From contig CAJJPZ010000014.1 in the NCBI GenBank assembly GCA_905193765.1, positions 1 to 24,746 of the forward strand: 24,746 nt of DNA. The letters run 5' to 3'. Under the pieces are notes generated by a model. That model had not been told where the DNA came from and ran no database searches. It was given only the letters and a program-made list of their open reading frames with translations. Source of the stretch: an uncultured Eubacterium sp. (GTDB lineage Bacteria > Bacillota > Clostridia > Peptostreptococcales > Anaerovoracaceae). Shown here in pieces: positions 1 through 6,471 of the stretch (within the stretch, counting starts at the first letter, position 1; each line of letters opens with the position of its first letter). The position numbers were made by a program, and so were the translations under genes.

Positions 1-38
1 CCTTGCTCCATGTCGCATCGGGAACACCCTTCTCAATA

Positions 39-68
39 GGCAGGTGAAAAACTATACTTCCACCTGCC
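39..68. repeat. Short inverted repeat near the left edge
   Basis: GGCAGGTG (39-46) is matched by CACCTGCC (61-68) around a 14-nt loop. No run of T follows on either strand, so this is not a standard intrinsic terminator. It lies downstream (minus-strand sense) of the Rpn gene fragment. Its role is unknown. Confidence 0.3.
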
Positions 69-121
69 ACTACAATCAAAAGGATAACTCTTCGCAATGA
101 ATTCTTAGGTATTCTTCTTGA

Positions 122-237
122 TATATCGAAAAAATATTCAGGTTCTACCTCCATGTTCTTTCATAAAGACCTTCGAGTATCCCCCTGGATTCGCGCGCTC
201 TTATACTTTCTTCAATGGCAATTCCCGTATCACCGCT
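122..237 (-). pseudogene. Fragment of an Rpn/PD-(D/E)XK nuclease-transposase gene
   Basis: Read on the minus strand, this stretch encodes IAIEESIRARESRGIL, which matches TAIEESIRECESRGIL in the intact Rpn-type gene further right. At DNA level about 116 bp align with roughly 2873-2990, including TTATACTTTCTTC and TATCGAA blocks. Small insertions and deletions break the frame after the shared peptide, and neither the N-terminal nuclease core nor the C-terminal tail is present. Similarity stops at about position 237, inside the end of the neighbouring lipoprotein gene, whose stop codon (230-232) falls within the shared GCGGTGAT sequence. It is best read as a decayed second copy of the same family. 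The exact left edge is uncertain because similarity fades below about 120. Confidence 0.7.
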
Positions 238-829
238 CCATGTCTGCAAATGGCATGAACGTTTTACCTGAAACCTGTGATTTGTACTGTAGTTCTTCAA
301 GAGCCAGCATCTTTCCATTTTTTTCGAATTTCCATCCATTCTCCTGTTTTTCTCGATCGAACTTTTCAGCTCCGGCGAAAGCTTCTTCTTTTTTTGTTAT
401 ACTGCCATCTTCCACGTTATATATGTAATAGTAATTCTCGGAGCTGCTGCCCGATACGCTTTCCGGGAAAATATATATCTTCGTCATATCGCTGCTGCAG
501 TCTGCCCACAGAGACTCCTCCCCCTGTGAATCGATGTCTAAAGTCTTTCCCTCATCAATTAACGTAAATCCTCGTGTCAGCTCCTTTTTACTCTTATCAT
601 AGAAAAATATACCCTGTGGAATATAAAATACCAGTTCATCCTCTGTATCATATATCGTCTTTGGTGAAGTCGCTCCGATACTGCTGACGTCCACAGTTTC
701 CCGTATATCCTTCAGCTGCACATCAGTCTGTCCAGGATCGGTACTATCACCGCCACCATTGCCACATGCACATAAAGTGACCATCAAAGCAATGATTATT
801 AATGCTATTGTTTTTTTCATTTTAATCAT
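230..829 (-). CDS. Predicted lipoprotein, function unknown
   Basis: This 199-residue protein starts with a short positive N-terminus (MIKMKK), a hydrophobic stretch, and a lipobox LCAC with Cys22 as the predicted lipidated residue, followed by a Gly/Asp-rich linker. It should be exported and anchored to the outer face of the membrane. The mature part is polar, with many Tyr, Lys and Glu residues, and shows no motif I recognise. An AAAGGA site lies 5 nt before the chosen ATG; a second in-frame ATG three codons later is possible. Transcription is divergent from the HAAS-like gene. The last residues and stop codon come from sequence shared with the Rpn gene fragment, so the original C-terminus may have been replaced or cut by that rearrangement. 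Confidence 0.75.
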   Translation of the reverse strand: MIKMKKTIALIIIALMVTLCACGNGGGDSTDPGQTDVQLKDIRETVDVSSIGATSPKTIYDTEDELVFYIPQGIFFYDKSKKELTRGFTLIDEGKTLDIDSQGEESLWADCSSDMTKIYIFPESVSGSSSENYYYIYNVEDGSITKKEEAFAGAEKFDREKQENGWKFEKNGKMLALEELQYKSQVSGKTFMPFADMER

Positions 830-1062
830 AATATCCTTTCACCAATATCCTTTTTAGATTTTTTGATCCATTTTTTACAATACTATATCACTATCATTAA
901 CCTCATATAAGACCATATCACCCCCCAGGCAATTCACATCAAATTTGTGGAAGCTCCCTGTTTACTGAAATAATACTCCGGAATTTTATGAATGTCAACA
1001 ATTATATTTGTTTCTTATATAGTTCTTGACATTCTTTAATAGAATATTATTGTATAAAACAC

Positions 1063-1092
1063 TTTACATATTGATACTTTGTAGCGTATACT
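1063..1092 (+). promoter_or_regulatory. Sigma-A-type promoter for the HAAS-like gene
   Basis: A -35 box TTTACA (1063-1068) and a -10 box TATACT (1087-1092) are separated by 18 nt, each matching five of six consensus positions. Transcription would start near 1099. That leaves no room for a ribosome binding site before the ATG at 1105 and supports a later start. A further TTGACA lies at 1026-1031 but has no well-spaced -10. Confidence 0.6.
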
Positions 1093-1128
1093 ACACTTAT
1101 TCCAATGACTGAGGAGGTAATGAACTTA

Positions 1129-1515
1129 ATGAAAATCGACGCACAGAAAAGCTATCTGAAAAAAATACGTACTTTACTGCCGGTATTCGGCCCACAGGAG
1201 AAAGATTTTTTCAGGAAAATATCCGGTGATATCGAGGAATATGTGCAGGATCATCCTGATGTAACGGAAGATTCACTGAATGAAAAGTTCGGTACTCCAT
1301 CGAGGAATGTGTATGAATACGTAGAGTCTGTGGACACTGATTATCTGATACGAAAGATCCGTGTCGCAAGATTCGTAAAGCGGAGCATAGCTGTCCTGCT
1401 GGTAATTGCAGCAGTAACTGCAGGTATCATCAGCTATTTTGCTTACAGAGATTATGTGGAAGCTAAGGATTCATACATACATAGAGAAGTAACCACAATA
1501 TATTATGAAGATTAG
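1129..1515 (+). CDS. HAAS/DUF1700-like single-pass membrane protein
   Basis: This 128-residue protein has an N-terminal helical domain (about 1-75) with the pattern of HAAS/DUF1700-type domains: FxxxISGDIEEYV, then an acidic spacer, then LNEKFGTPSRNVYEYV. One transmembrane helix follows (about residues 88-108, rich in Val, Ile and Ala), with a short tail predicted outside. In Clostridia such proteins are commonly encoded beside PadR regulators and small exported proteins, which is what is seen here. The start at 1129 is preferred because GAGGAGG (1111-1117) lies 11 nt upstream. The ATG at 1105 would have no ribosome binding site, and the one at 1120 is only 2 nt from it. The family assignment rests on pattern and context, not on a search. 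Confidence 0.65.
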   Translation: MKIDAQKSYLKKIRTLLPVFGPQEKDFFRKISGDIEEYVQDHPDVTEDSLNEKFGTPSRNVYEYVESVDTDYLIRKIRVARFVKRSIAVLLVIAAVTAGIISYFAYRDYVEAKDSYIHREVTTIYYED

Positions 1516-1526
1516 GAGAGAATAAA

Positions 1527-2011
1527 ATGAAAAGTATAAAATCCATCATGGTCGCACTCACTACCTTGATCATGATTTTTGCACTTACAGTACCTGTTAT
1601 GGCCGATGAAATTACCAGTGAAACTGTAGAAAGTGTGACGGTGTAATACCTTGAAGACGGCAGCTACTATGAAACAGTCATAACTGTGAACGACAATGAA
1701 AATGGTGATTCAGGTATCATGTCGACAGCGAAAACAAGAACCGGATAAAAAAAACATCATATAAAAACAAGTCCGGAGATGTGCTGTGGTACGTGAAAGT
1801 TACCGGAAAGTTCACATATAACGGCTCTACATCAAAATGTACAAGCGCAAGTGCGACAGCTGCATCAAACAGCAGCAGCTGGAAGATAATCGACAAGTCA
1901 TCAAGTAAAAGTGGTAATAAAGCAATCGGTAAGGCGACTGCGAAAGAACAAAGCACAAGTTTGACACGCACAGTCACGTTATCATGCAGTAAAACCGGCA
2001 AACTTTCATAG
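1527..2011 (+). pseudogene. Small secreted protein gene with two in-frame TAA stops
   Basis: From ATG 1527, with AGGAG 8 nt upstream and 11 nt after the previous stop, one unbroken frame runs to TAG at 2009-2011 except for TAA at 1644-1646 and TAA at 1746-1748. The 39 codons before the first stop encode a signal peptide ending VPVMA. Segment two reads YLEDGSYYETVITVND. Segment three, after the second stop, has VLWYVKVTGKFTYNGS and a Ser/Ala/Thr-rich end with two Cys. All three segments look like one exported protein of about 160 residues, of a type seen in Clostridia with a TFTYNG motif. Because the frame is otherwise intact, decay appears recent. Readthrough or a sequencing artefact is possible but less likely, since other genes in the window (for example the glycerate kinase) end with TAA. 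Confidence 0.75.
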
Positions 2012-2194
2012 AAAAAGTGTGCAAGACGAAATCTTCGATTTCTTTGCACGCATGTTGCTGCTATGCTGCAACGCATTTAATGTGCTTTCTTTGAAACTCC
2101 GGAGATATCGAAAACGATATTTCCTATGTTATAAAAATCATTTGCCAATCTGAGGGGAGTTCATATACAATAAAACCTGAAAGGAACTTTTTAT
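2012..2194 (+). promoter_or_regulatory. Leader region of the PadR gene with two hairpins
   Basis: This 183-base gap holds an imperfect hairpin at 2017-2051 (GTGTGCAA and GAAATC pairing with GATTTC and TTGCAC around a TTC loop). It also holds a compact inverted repeat at 2101-2124 (GGAGATATCG, AAAA, CGATATTTCC, one G-T wobble). The second lies about 70 bp before the PadR start and could be an autoregulatory operator; this is inference from position and symmetry. No clear -35/-10 pair stands out. Confidence 0.35.
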
Positions 2195-2596
2195 ATGGAC
2201 AGCAAAGTACATTTCAAAAAAGGATCGACTGAAATGATCATCCTGAAACTGCTCAGTGTCGGCGACCTTTACGGTTACGAACTCAGCAGGCAGGCCGCCA
2301 GCATATCCGGAGGCGTCATGGACATCTCCATGGGTGCGATGTACCCGACTTTATACAAAATGCTGGATAACGGCTATATATCCGAATATGAGAAAAAGGT
2401 CAAGAAGCGTCAGAAGCGTATATACTATCATATCGAGCCTGCCGGTGTACAGCGGCTCAATGAACTCGTTGCGACATATCTGGAAGTCACAGAGGGCATC
2501 ATGAAGATCATAAATCATGTGCCTGAGTCTGAACAGCCGGAGTCCCCGGATGCAGACACCGCTCAGCACTCCGGCAGCAGCTCTGATCCCGAATGA
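2195..2596 (+). CDS. PadR family transcriptional regulator
   Basis: This 133-residue protein has the PadR winged helix-turn-helix at about residues 8-85: GSTEMIILKLLSVGDLYGYE, then the ISMGAMYPTLYKMLDNGYI recognition region, then a basic wing KKVKKRQKRIYYHI. A C-terminal helix (about 88-112) is the usual dimerisation segment. The last 20 residues are Ser, Asp, Glu and Pro rich and end SGSSSDPE. PadR proteins are usually repressors that respond to small molecules or membrane stress and often autoregulate. The AAAGGA site lies about 9 nt before the ATG. The likely targets are the HAAS-like gene and the broken secreted protein gene upstream. The coding end overlaps the first copy of a 26-bp direct repeat. 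Confidence 0.9.
   Translation: MDSKVHFKKGSTEMIILKLLSVGDLYGYELSRQAASISGGVMDISMGAMYPTLYKMLDNGYISEYEKKVKKRQKRIYYHIEPAGVQRLNELVATYLEVTEGIMKIINHVPESEQPESPDADTAQHSGSSSDPE
2569..2594 (+). repeat. 26-bp direct repeat, copy 1 (end of PadR gene)
   Basis: The 26 bases beginning CTCCGGCAGCAGC and ending GATCCCGAAT are identical to those at 3722-3747. Here they encode the PadR C-terminus SGSSSDPE and are followed by TGA. Confidence 0.9.
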
Positions 2597-2603
2597 TGAT
2601 AAC

Positions 2604-2639
2604 AGAAACTGCCTGGTCTCGGGACATCAGGCAGTTTCT
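2604..2639 (+). terminator. Hairpin after the PadR gene, probable terminator
   Basis: AGAAACTGCCTG (2604-2615) pairs perfectly with CAGGCAGTTTCT (2628-2639) around a 12-nt loop, starting 8 nt after the PadR stop. Only a weak T-rich tail follows (ATAGTTTAAAT). It lies between convergent genes and may work in both directions. Confidence 0.6.
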
Positions 2640-2666
2640 ATAGTTTAAATGTGACTTACTTTTCAC

Positions 2667-3539
2667 TCATTTAAGGTTCTTAATATCACGCACTTCATCC
2701 TCGCTCAGGCCAGTGGCTCTGGCAATCGTCGGGATATCTATATCCATTTCAAGCATGTTTACAGCGACTGCCTGTATTCCACGAGTCTCACCGAGCTTTT
2801 CACCCTCGGCTTTGCCCTTCTCATATCCATCGGCCTCCCTGACTGCTTCACATTCTTCACGGGACATCTTATCGAATAAAAAACTCATAACATCACCACC
2901 CTGTTCTTTCAGGAAGTCCTTCAGTATCCCTCTGGATTCGCACTCCCTTATACTTTCTTCGATGGCAGTTCCCAGATCACCGCATTCCCCGTACTTCACG
3001 CGCACCATGTGTATCAGCATGCTGTAGCCCTGCATGGTTTTGCATTTTGCCAGCAGTTCTGCGCCCTTTTCGTAGTTCACGTTGATGAATCTGACTACTA
3101 CCTCTAATGCCATTGTATCACATTCTGCCATGAATGCATCAGATAATTTCATGTCCTTCATCAGCGGAGCATCCTCGGTGCCATTGTAAAAGACATACAG
3201 CTCCGGCGTCGGTATCTTCACCAGTCTCTTACTGTAGATCTCTCTTGAAAACACAAGTTTCTCATACTGCCTGGCTATATACACCAGCATGCGCAGCGGT
3301 ATATTAGGACACAGCGTACTCTGCTGCTCCGTCAGGATTATCCAACGGTGGTCGATAATGAACGACAGATCATTTTCCCTGTCCCCGAAGAAAGTATCGT
3401 CCAGCGTCACAATCTCAACTGGTGTGTCCTTGTCATAATTGCTGTCCGAAAGGGCGTTATACAACTCGATGATCCTTTCTTTATCGTTAAAAAGCGTACA
3501 AAAAGTATTATCCTTGTATTGGTGTTTAGGTCGGTTCAT
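2667..3539 (-). CDS. Rpn family recombination-promoting nuclease / putative transposase (PD-(D/E)XK)
   Basis: This 290-residue protein has the Rpn-type PD-(D/E)XK nuclease core. The pattern is ENDLSFIIDHRWIILTEQQST, with Asp57 and the Glu71-x-Gln73 pair as likely metal-binding and catalytic residues, followed by PLRMLVYIAR. The C-terminal third is charged, with an EKGKAEGEKLGETRG helix, and ends in a small helical DNA-binding-like segment (IPTIARATGLSEDEVRDI). Rpn proteins are DNA endonucleases linked to RecA-independent recombination and, in E. coli, to phage defence. The start at 3539 is chosen because GGAGGAG lies just before it; an ATG four codons earlier contains that same sequence. It has its own promoter and leader palindrome, and the cassette is bracketed by 26-bp direct repeats. 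A fragment of a relative lies at 122-237. Confidence 0.85.
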   Translation of the reverse strand: MNRPKHQYKDNTFCTLFNDKERIIELYNALSDSNYDKDTPVEIVTLDDTFFGDRENDLSFIIDHRWIILTEQQSTLCPNIPLRMLVYIARQYEKLVFSREIYSKRLVKIPTPELYVFYNGTEDAPLMKDMKLSDAFMAECDTMALEVVVRFINVNYEKGAELLAKCKTMQGYSMLIHMVRVKYGECGDLGTAIEESIRECESRGILKDFLKEQGGDVMSFLFDKMSREECEAVREADGYEKGKAEGEKLGETRGIQAVAVNMLEMDIDIPTIARATGLSEDEVRDIKNLK

Positions 3540-3577
3540 TTTCTCCTCCATATCATATATTGATCCGGCTTATGATC

Positions 3578-3591
3578 GAACAACGTTGTTC
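3578..3591. promoter_or_regulatory. Perfect palindrome at the Rpn gene transcription start
   Basis: GAACAACGTTGTTC is a perfect 14-bp palindrome about 11 bp downstream of the -10 box of the Rpn promoter, so it would overlap the transcribed leader and could act as an operator. It resembles a GAAC-GTTC SOS box, but the spacer is 6 rather than the 4 usual for Bacillota LexA sites. Confidence 0.45.
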
Positions 3592-3601
3592 TCCTTAACT
3601 A

Positions 3602-3630
3602 ATTGTATAATTATGGGAGTTATTTATCAA
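3602..3630 (-). promoter_or_regulatory. Sigma-A-type promoter of the Rpn gene
   Basis: On the minus strand a -35 box TTGATA (3630-3625) and a -10 box TACAAT (3607-3602) are separated by exactly 17 nt; each matches five of six consensus positions. The predicted start near 3595 lies about 56 nt before the chosen ATG. Confidence 0.6.
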
Positions 3631-3721
3631 CCTTATTTTTCCATAATTTAATATTTTTGTATCTCATTTTCGATTAACCTGACACTGACAATTTCAGAGT
3701 ATTCGCAGATGCCGCTCCACG

Positions 3722-3747
3722 CTCCGGCAGCAGCTCTGATCCCGAAT
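3722..3747 (+). repeat. 26-bp direct repeat, copy 2 (orphan PadR-like tail)
   Basis: This is identical to 2569-2594. In the same frame it again reads SGSSSDPE, here followed by TAA (3746-3748), and the codons just before it (DAAPR) resemble the PadR tail (DADTAQH). No PadR body lies upstream, so this is either the original end of the PadR gene displaced by insertion of the Rpn cassette or a relic of a paralogue. Confidence 0.85.
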
Positions 3748-3750
3748 AAC

Positions 3751-3790
3751 AAAAAGACCTGTCCGGTCGTTCATCGGCCGCGGCAGGTCT
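3751..3790 (-). terminator. Intrinsic terminator of the CdaR-type gene
   Basis: On the minus strand AGACCTG (3790-3784) and the following CG-rich stretch pair with CAGGTCT (3761-3755), directly followed by TTTTTGTTATT. It begins 18 nt after the stop of the regulator gene. Confidence 0.75.
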
Positions 3791-3808
3791 CTGATTTATG
3801 GTATCTTT

Positions 3809-4933
3809 TTATTTCGAGCTGTCTGTTCCGGCATATTTATTTTCTCCGTACCACAGCTCCAGCAGGTACAGGATCATGTTGTCGTGAGTGACGCGCAGGT
3901 CAAGTCCTGTCTGTGTGTGCAGCTTGTTGATCTTGTACTGCACTGTGTTCTTGTGTATGAACATCTCCGATGCTATGCCGTTTATGGAACCGTTATTTTT
4001 GTTGTATACCTTGATGAATTCCATTATATCAGGGATATCGTCCTGACGACACTTACCGAACACCTTGCTGAAGAGCTGATCCTTATAAGTCTTCGGTATC
4101 TCCGACAGTATTATCTCAAGGATCGAGTTGTTGTACATATATACGCCGGGCTTCGTGTCACGGTTCACCTGCAGCACCTTCAGGGCCTGGTGATATGAAT
4201 GCACTGCATCATCACAGTCATGGCTGAGATCGCCTATGCCGCATATGTAATTTTCCATGGGATACTGGTCGCTGAAAAATGTCATGATGCATTCCATGCA
4301 CTTCTCCGGGGATGTGAAGTTGCCCACCATGATACCGGAACCTTCGCGGTTGCAGATGATGGTCCCCGGCGGTGATATGCGGTTCTCGAACATCCTGCGG
4401 GCGCTGCGGTCCCTGTCATCCGGCCTGTACATCTCCATCAGCGCGAAAAGCATAGGCTTCTGGGGATCGACGCCGTTATTTTCCAGGAATTCCTCGATCT
4501 CATACCGGGATTCGATCTCCCCGCTGATCCAGCTGTTTATGAACAGCATCTTCTCCTGATCCTTGCGGCCCTCTTTCCTGATCCGCACCAGATCCCTCAT
4601 CAGCAGCTCCGTCATCTTCTGGATCAGGCGCGCGTAGTGGATCGTCTCCTCTATCTCGCCTGTCAGCCCGATGACCCCGATTATCTTGTCCTTGTATATC
4701 AGCGGCAGGTTTATACCCTTGCGGCAGCCTCTGAACTCGTTGTCGTAGTGGACGATCAGCTCGCTGCGGCGATCTCTTATGAGCATCTGGGCACCCTCGT
4801 GGAACTGGTCTATACGTTCATCGTCCGTGCTGGCTACGATCGTCCCCGTATCGTCCATTATATTTATATCGATATCTACTACCGCACTTATCTCCGCGAT
4901 GAGATCCCGTGCCTGTTTCCTGCTTACTTTCAT
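3809..4933 (-). CDS. CdaR family (sugar diacid) transcriptional regulator
   Basis: This 374-residue protein has an N-terminal sugar-diacid recognition domain (about 5-135) with the typical opening RKQARDLIAEISAVVDIDIN and the GVIGLTGE turn. A degenerate middle domain follows, and a C-terminal PucR-type helix-turn-helix (about 315-365, INGIASEMFIHKNTVQYKINKL) ends it. In E. coli, CdaR activates glycerate and glucarate/galactarate genes. Here the gene is divergent from a glycerate kinase 239 bp away, which strongly suggests that it controls that gene in response to glycerate or a related acid. The ribosome binding site before ATG 4933 is weak (AGGCAGG, about 10 nt). A strong terminator follows. 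Confidence 0.88.
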   Translation of the reverse strand: MKVSRKQARDLIAEISAVVDIDINIMDDTGTIVASTDDERIDQFHEGAQMLIRDRRSELIVHYDNEFRGCRKGINLPLIYKDKIIGVIGLTGEIEETIHYARLIQKMTELLMRDLVRIRKEGRKDQEKMLFINSWISGEIESRYEIEEFLENNGVDPQKPMLFALMEMYRPDDRDRSARRMFENRISPPGTIICNREGSGIMVGNFTSPEKCMECIMTFFSDQYPMENYICGIGDLSHDCDDAVHSYHQALKVLQVNRDTKPGVYMYNNSILEIILSEIPKTYKDQLFSKVFGKCRQDDIPDIMEFIKVYNKNNGSINGIASEMFIHKNTVQYKINKLHTQTGLDLRVTHDNMILYLLELWYGENKYAGTDSSK

Positions 4934-5071
4934 TGAACTGCCGCCTGCCTTTCCATGAAGCAGCCTGTCCGGCCGCTCCTCGCTGGTATTTGTTATGCAA
5001 AATGTAACTTTTTACATGATATCACATTGTTTTTGTTATGAATACTAATTTATTTTATTAATATTCATGCC

Positions 5072-5100
5072 TTGACCTATTTCATTATACATTGTATACT
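5072..5100 (+). promoter_or_regulatory. Sigma-A-type promoter of the glycerate kinase gene
   Basis: A -35 box TTGACC (5072-5077) and a -10 box TATACT (5095-5100) are separated by 17 nt, giving a predicted start near 5107 and a leader of about 65 nt. A CdaR site would be expected nearby, but I cannot pick one out with confidence. Confidence 0.65.
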
Positions 5101-5172
5101 ATTATAATAAAAGAGAAAAAGGTATGCAAGTCGGAATTAAGATTCTTTTGCGAGATTCAAGGGAGCAATGAT

Positions 5173-6303
5173 ATGAAAAAATTCCTGGTTATGCCTGATT
5201 CTTTTAAAGGGACTATGAATGCCGTAGAGGTTTGTGATATAATAGAGCAGGGACTGCAGGACAGGTTCCCGGATGCTCATATCACGAAGGTCCCGCTGGC
5301 CGACGGAGGCGAAGGTACTGTTGACAGTTATCTTCATACATTCACTGAAGGCCAGAAGGTTTTCGTAAAAGTGACAGGACCTTTCGGAGAAAAGACTGAC
5401 GGCTATTACGGAAGATGTGGCGATACAGCTGTTATCGAGATGGCAGCGGCTGCCGGGTATGTTATGGCAGGCAGGAGAAAAGATCCTGCGACTGCGACTA
5501 CTTACGGAGTCGGCGAACTGATAAAGGCTGCAGTCACCGCAGGATGCAGGGAGATCATCCTTGGTCTTGGCGGAAGCTGTACCAACGATGGCGGCGCTGG
5601 AATGGCAGCGGCCCTCGGAACAAGATTTTATGATAAAGACGATGAACTGTTCGTTCCTACAGGAAACACTCTCTGCAGGATAAAACATATAGATACTGCC
5701 GTATCGGACAGGCTGCTGGACGGTATCAGTATCACAGCCATGTGCGATGTCAAGAATATGCTGTACGGCAGGAACGGAGCCGCGTATGTGTTCGCACCTC
5801 AGAAAGGTGCTGACGCTGAGATGGTCAGGGAGCTCGACTATAACCTGCGCTGCTTCGCAGAAACGGTGAAAACATCTTTAAATATAGATATAAGTACAAT
5901 CAAATGCGGCGGAGCCGCCGGCGGTATGGGTGCCGGAACCTTGGTGTTTCTACATGCGACACTGAAATCCGGTATTGATGTGATACTGGACGTGCTTGAT
6001 TTTGAAACTATCCTTCCTGAATACAACGCTGTATTCACAGGAGAAGGACAGTTCGACATACAGAGTCTGAACGGCAAGGTAGTGATAGGCATTTCCAGAA
6101 GGGCTGCGAAGTTTAAGGTTCCGGTCATAACCATTGCCGGTTCTGTCAGAGATGTCGGTGTCGATATCGGCAGACTTGGCATCTCAGCAGTTTATCAGGC
6201 TGCTTCATCGGAGTATGGCAGCTTTGAGGAGCTGAGCAGAAACTGCCGTGACGATCTGTACAGAGCTGCTGTGAGGGCGGCAGATGATCCTCACATTTTA
6301 TAA
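5173..6303 (+). CDS. glxK: Glycerate kinase (GarK/GlxK type)
   Basis: This 376-residue protein is full length for the glycerate kinase type 2 family. It starts with the typical MKKFLVMPDSFKGTMNA and carries PLADGGEGTVD (about 42-52), the glycine-rich GLGGSCTNDGGAGMAAALG (about 133-151), and the late TGEGQFDIQSLNGK motif that marks this family. It phosphorylates D-glycerate with ATP in the cytoplasm, feeding 2- or 3-phosphoglycerate into glycolysis. The ATG at 5173 is chosen because GGGAG lies 7 nt upstream and the protein begins exactly where family members begin; an in-frame start at 5092 would lie inside the promoter. It is monocistronic, with its own promoter and terminator. The divergent CdaR-type regulator is the probable activator. 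Confidence 0.95.
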   Translation: MKKFLVMPDSFKGTMNAVEVCDIIEQGLQDRFPDAHITKVPLADGGEGTVDSYLHTFTEGQKVFVKVTGPFGEKTDGYYGRCGDTAVIEMAAAAGYVMAGRRKDPATATTYGVGELIKAAVTAGCREIILGLGGSCTNDGGAGMAAALGTRFYDKDDELFVPTGNTLCRIKHIDTAVSDRLLDGISITAMCDVKNMLYGRNGAAYVFAPQKGADAEMVRELDYNLRCFAETVKTSLNIDISTIKCGGAAGGMGAGTLVFLHATLKSGIDVILDVLDFETILPEYNAVFTGEGQFDIQSLNGKVVIGISRRAAKFKVPVITIAGSVRDVGVDIGRLGISAVYQAASSEYGSFEELSRNCRDDLYRAAVRAADDPHIL

Positions 6304-6310
6304 CTCAGTA

Positions 6311-6334
6311 TATTACGTAAATTCTTACGTAATA
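6311..6334. repeat. Perfect 10-bp inverted repeat after the glycerate kinase
   Basis: TATTACGTAA (6311-6320), loop ATTC, TTACGTAATA (6325-6334) begins 8 nt after the stop codon. It has no T tract. It could help protect or end the transcript together with the terminator just downstream, or be a protein binding site. Confidence 0.55.
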
Positions 6335-6357
6335 GAATACATAACTCCCCATATTAC

Positions 6358-6389
6358 AAAAGCGACGAGGTTTTGTCCACGTCGCTTTT
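6358..6389 (+). terminator. Intrinsic terminator between glycerate kinase and PAP2 genes
   Basis: AAAAGCGACG (6358-6367) pairs with CGTCGCTTTT (6380-6389), and CCCTTTTTTGTATTTTTAC follows on the plus strand. On the minus strand the stem ends in TTTTGTAAT, so it can also serve the convergent PAP2 gene. Confidence 0.85.
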
Positions 6390-6471
6390 CCCTTTTTTGT
6401 ATTTTTACATTTTTATTTTTCATGAGTTGCATTTTTTCATCAGCACTGTCAGCTCCGGCTGCTGCAGCCGG

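Noticed and set aside
1026..1058. Promoter using TTGACA at 1026 and TATAAA at 1053
   Set aside because: The spacer would be 21 nt, too long; the pair at 1063-1092 fits better.
1644..1748. Reassigned TAA codon (alternative genetic code)
   Set aside because: TAA ends other well-defined genes such as the glycerate kinase, so it is a normal stop in this genome.
5137..5688. Minus-strand open frame of 183 codons
   Set aside because: It is antisense to the glycerate kinase, covers its promoter-proximal half and shows no domain.
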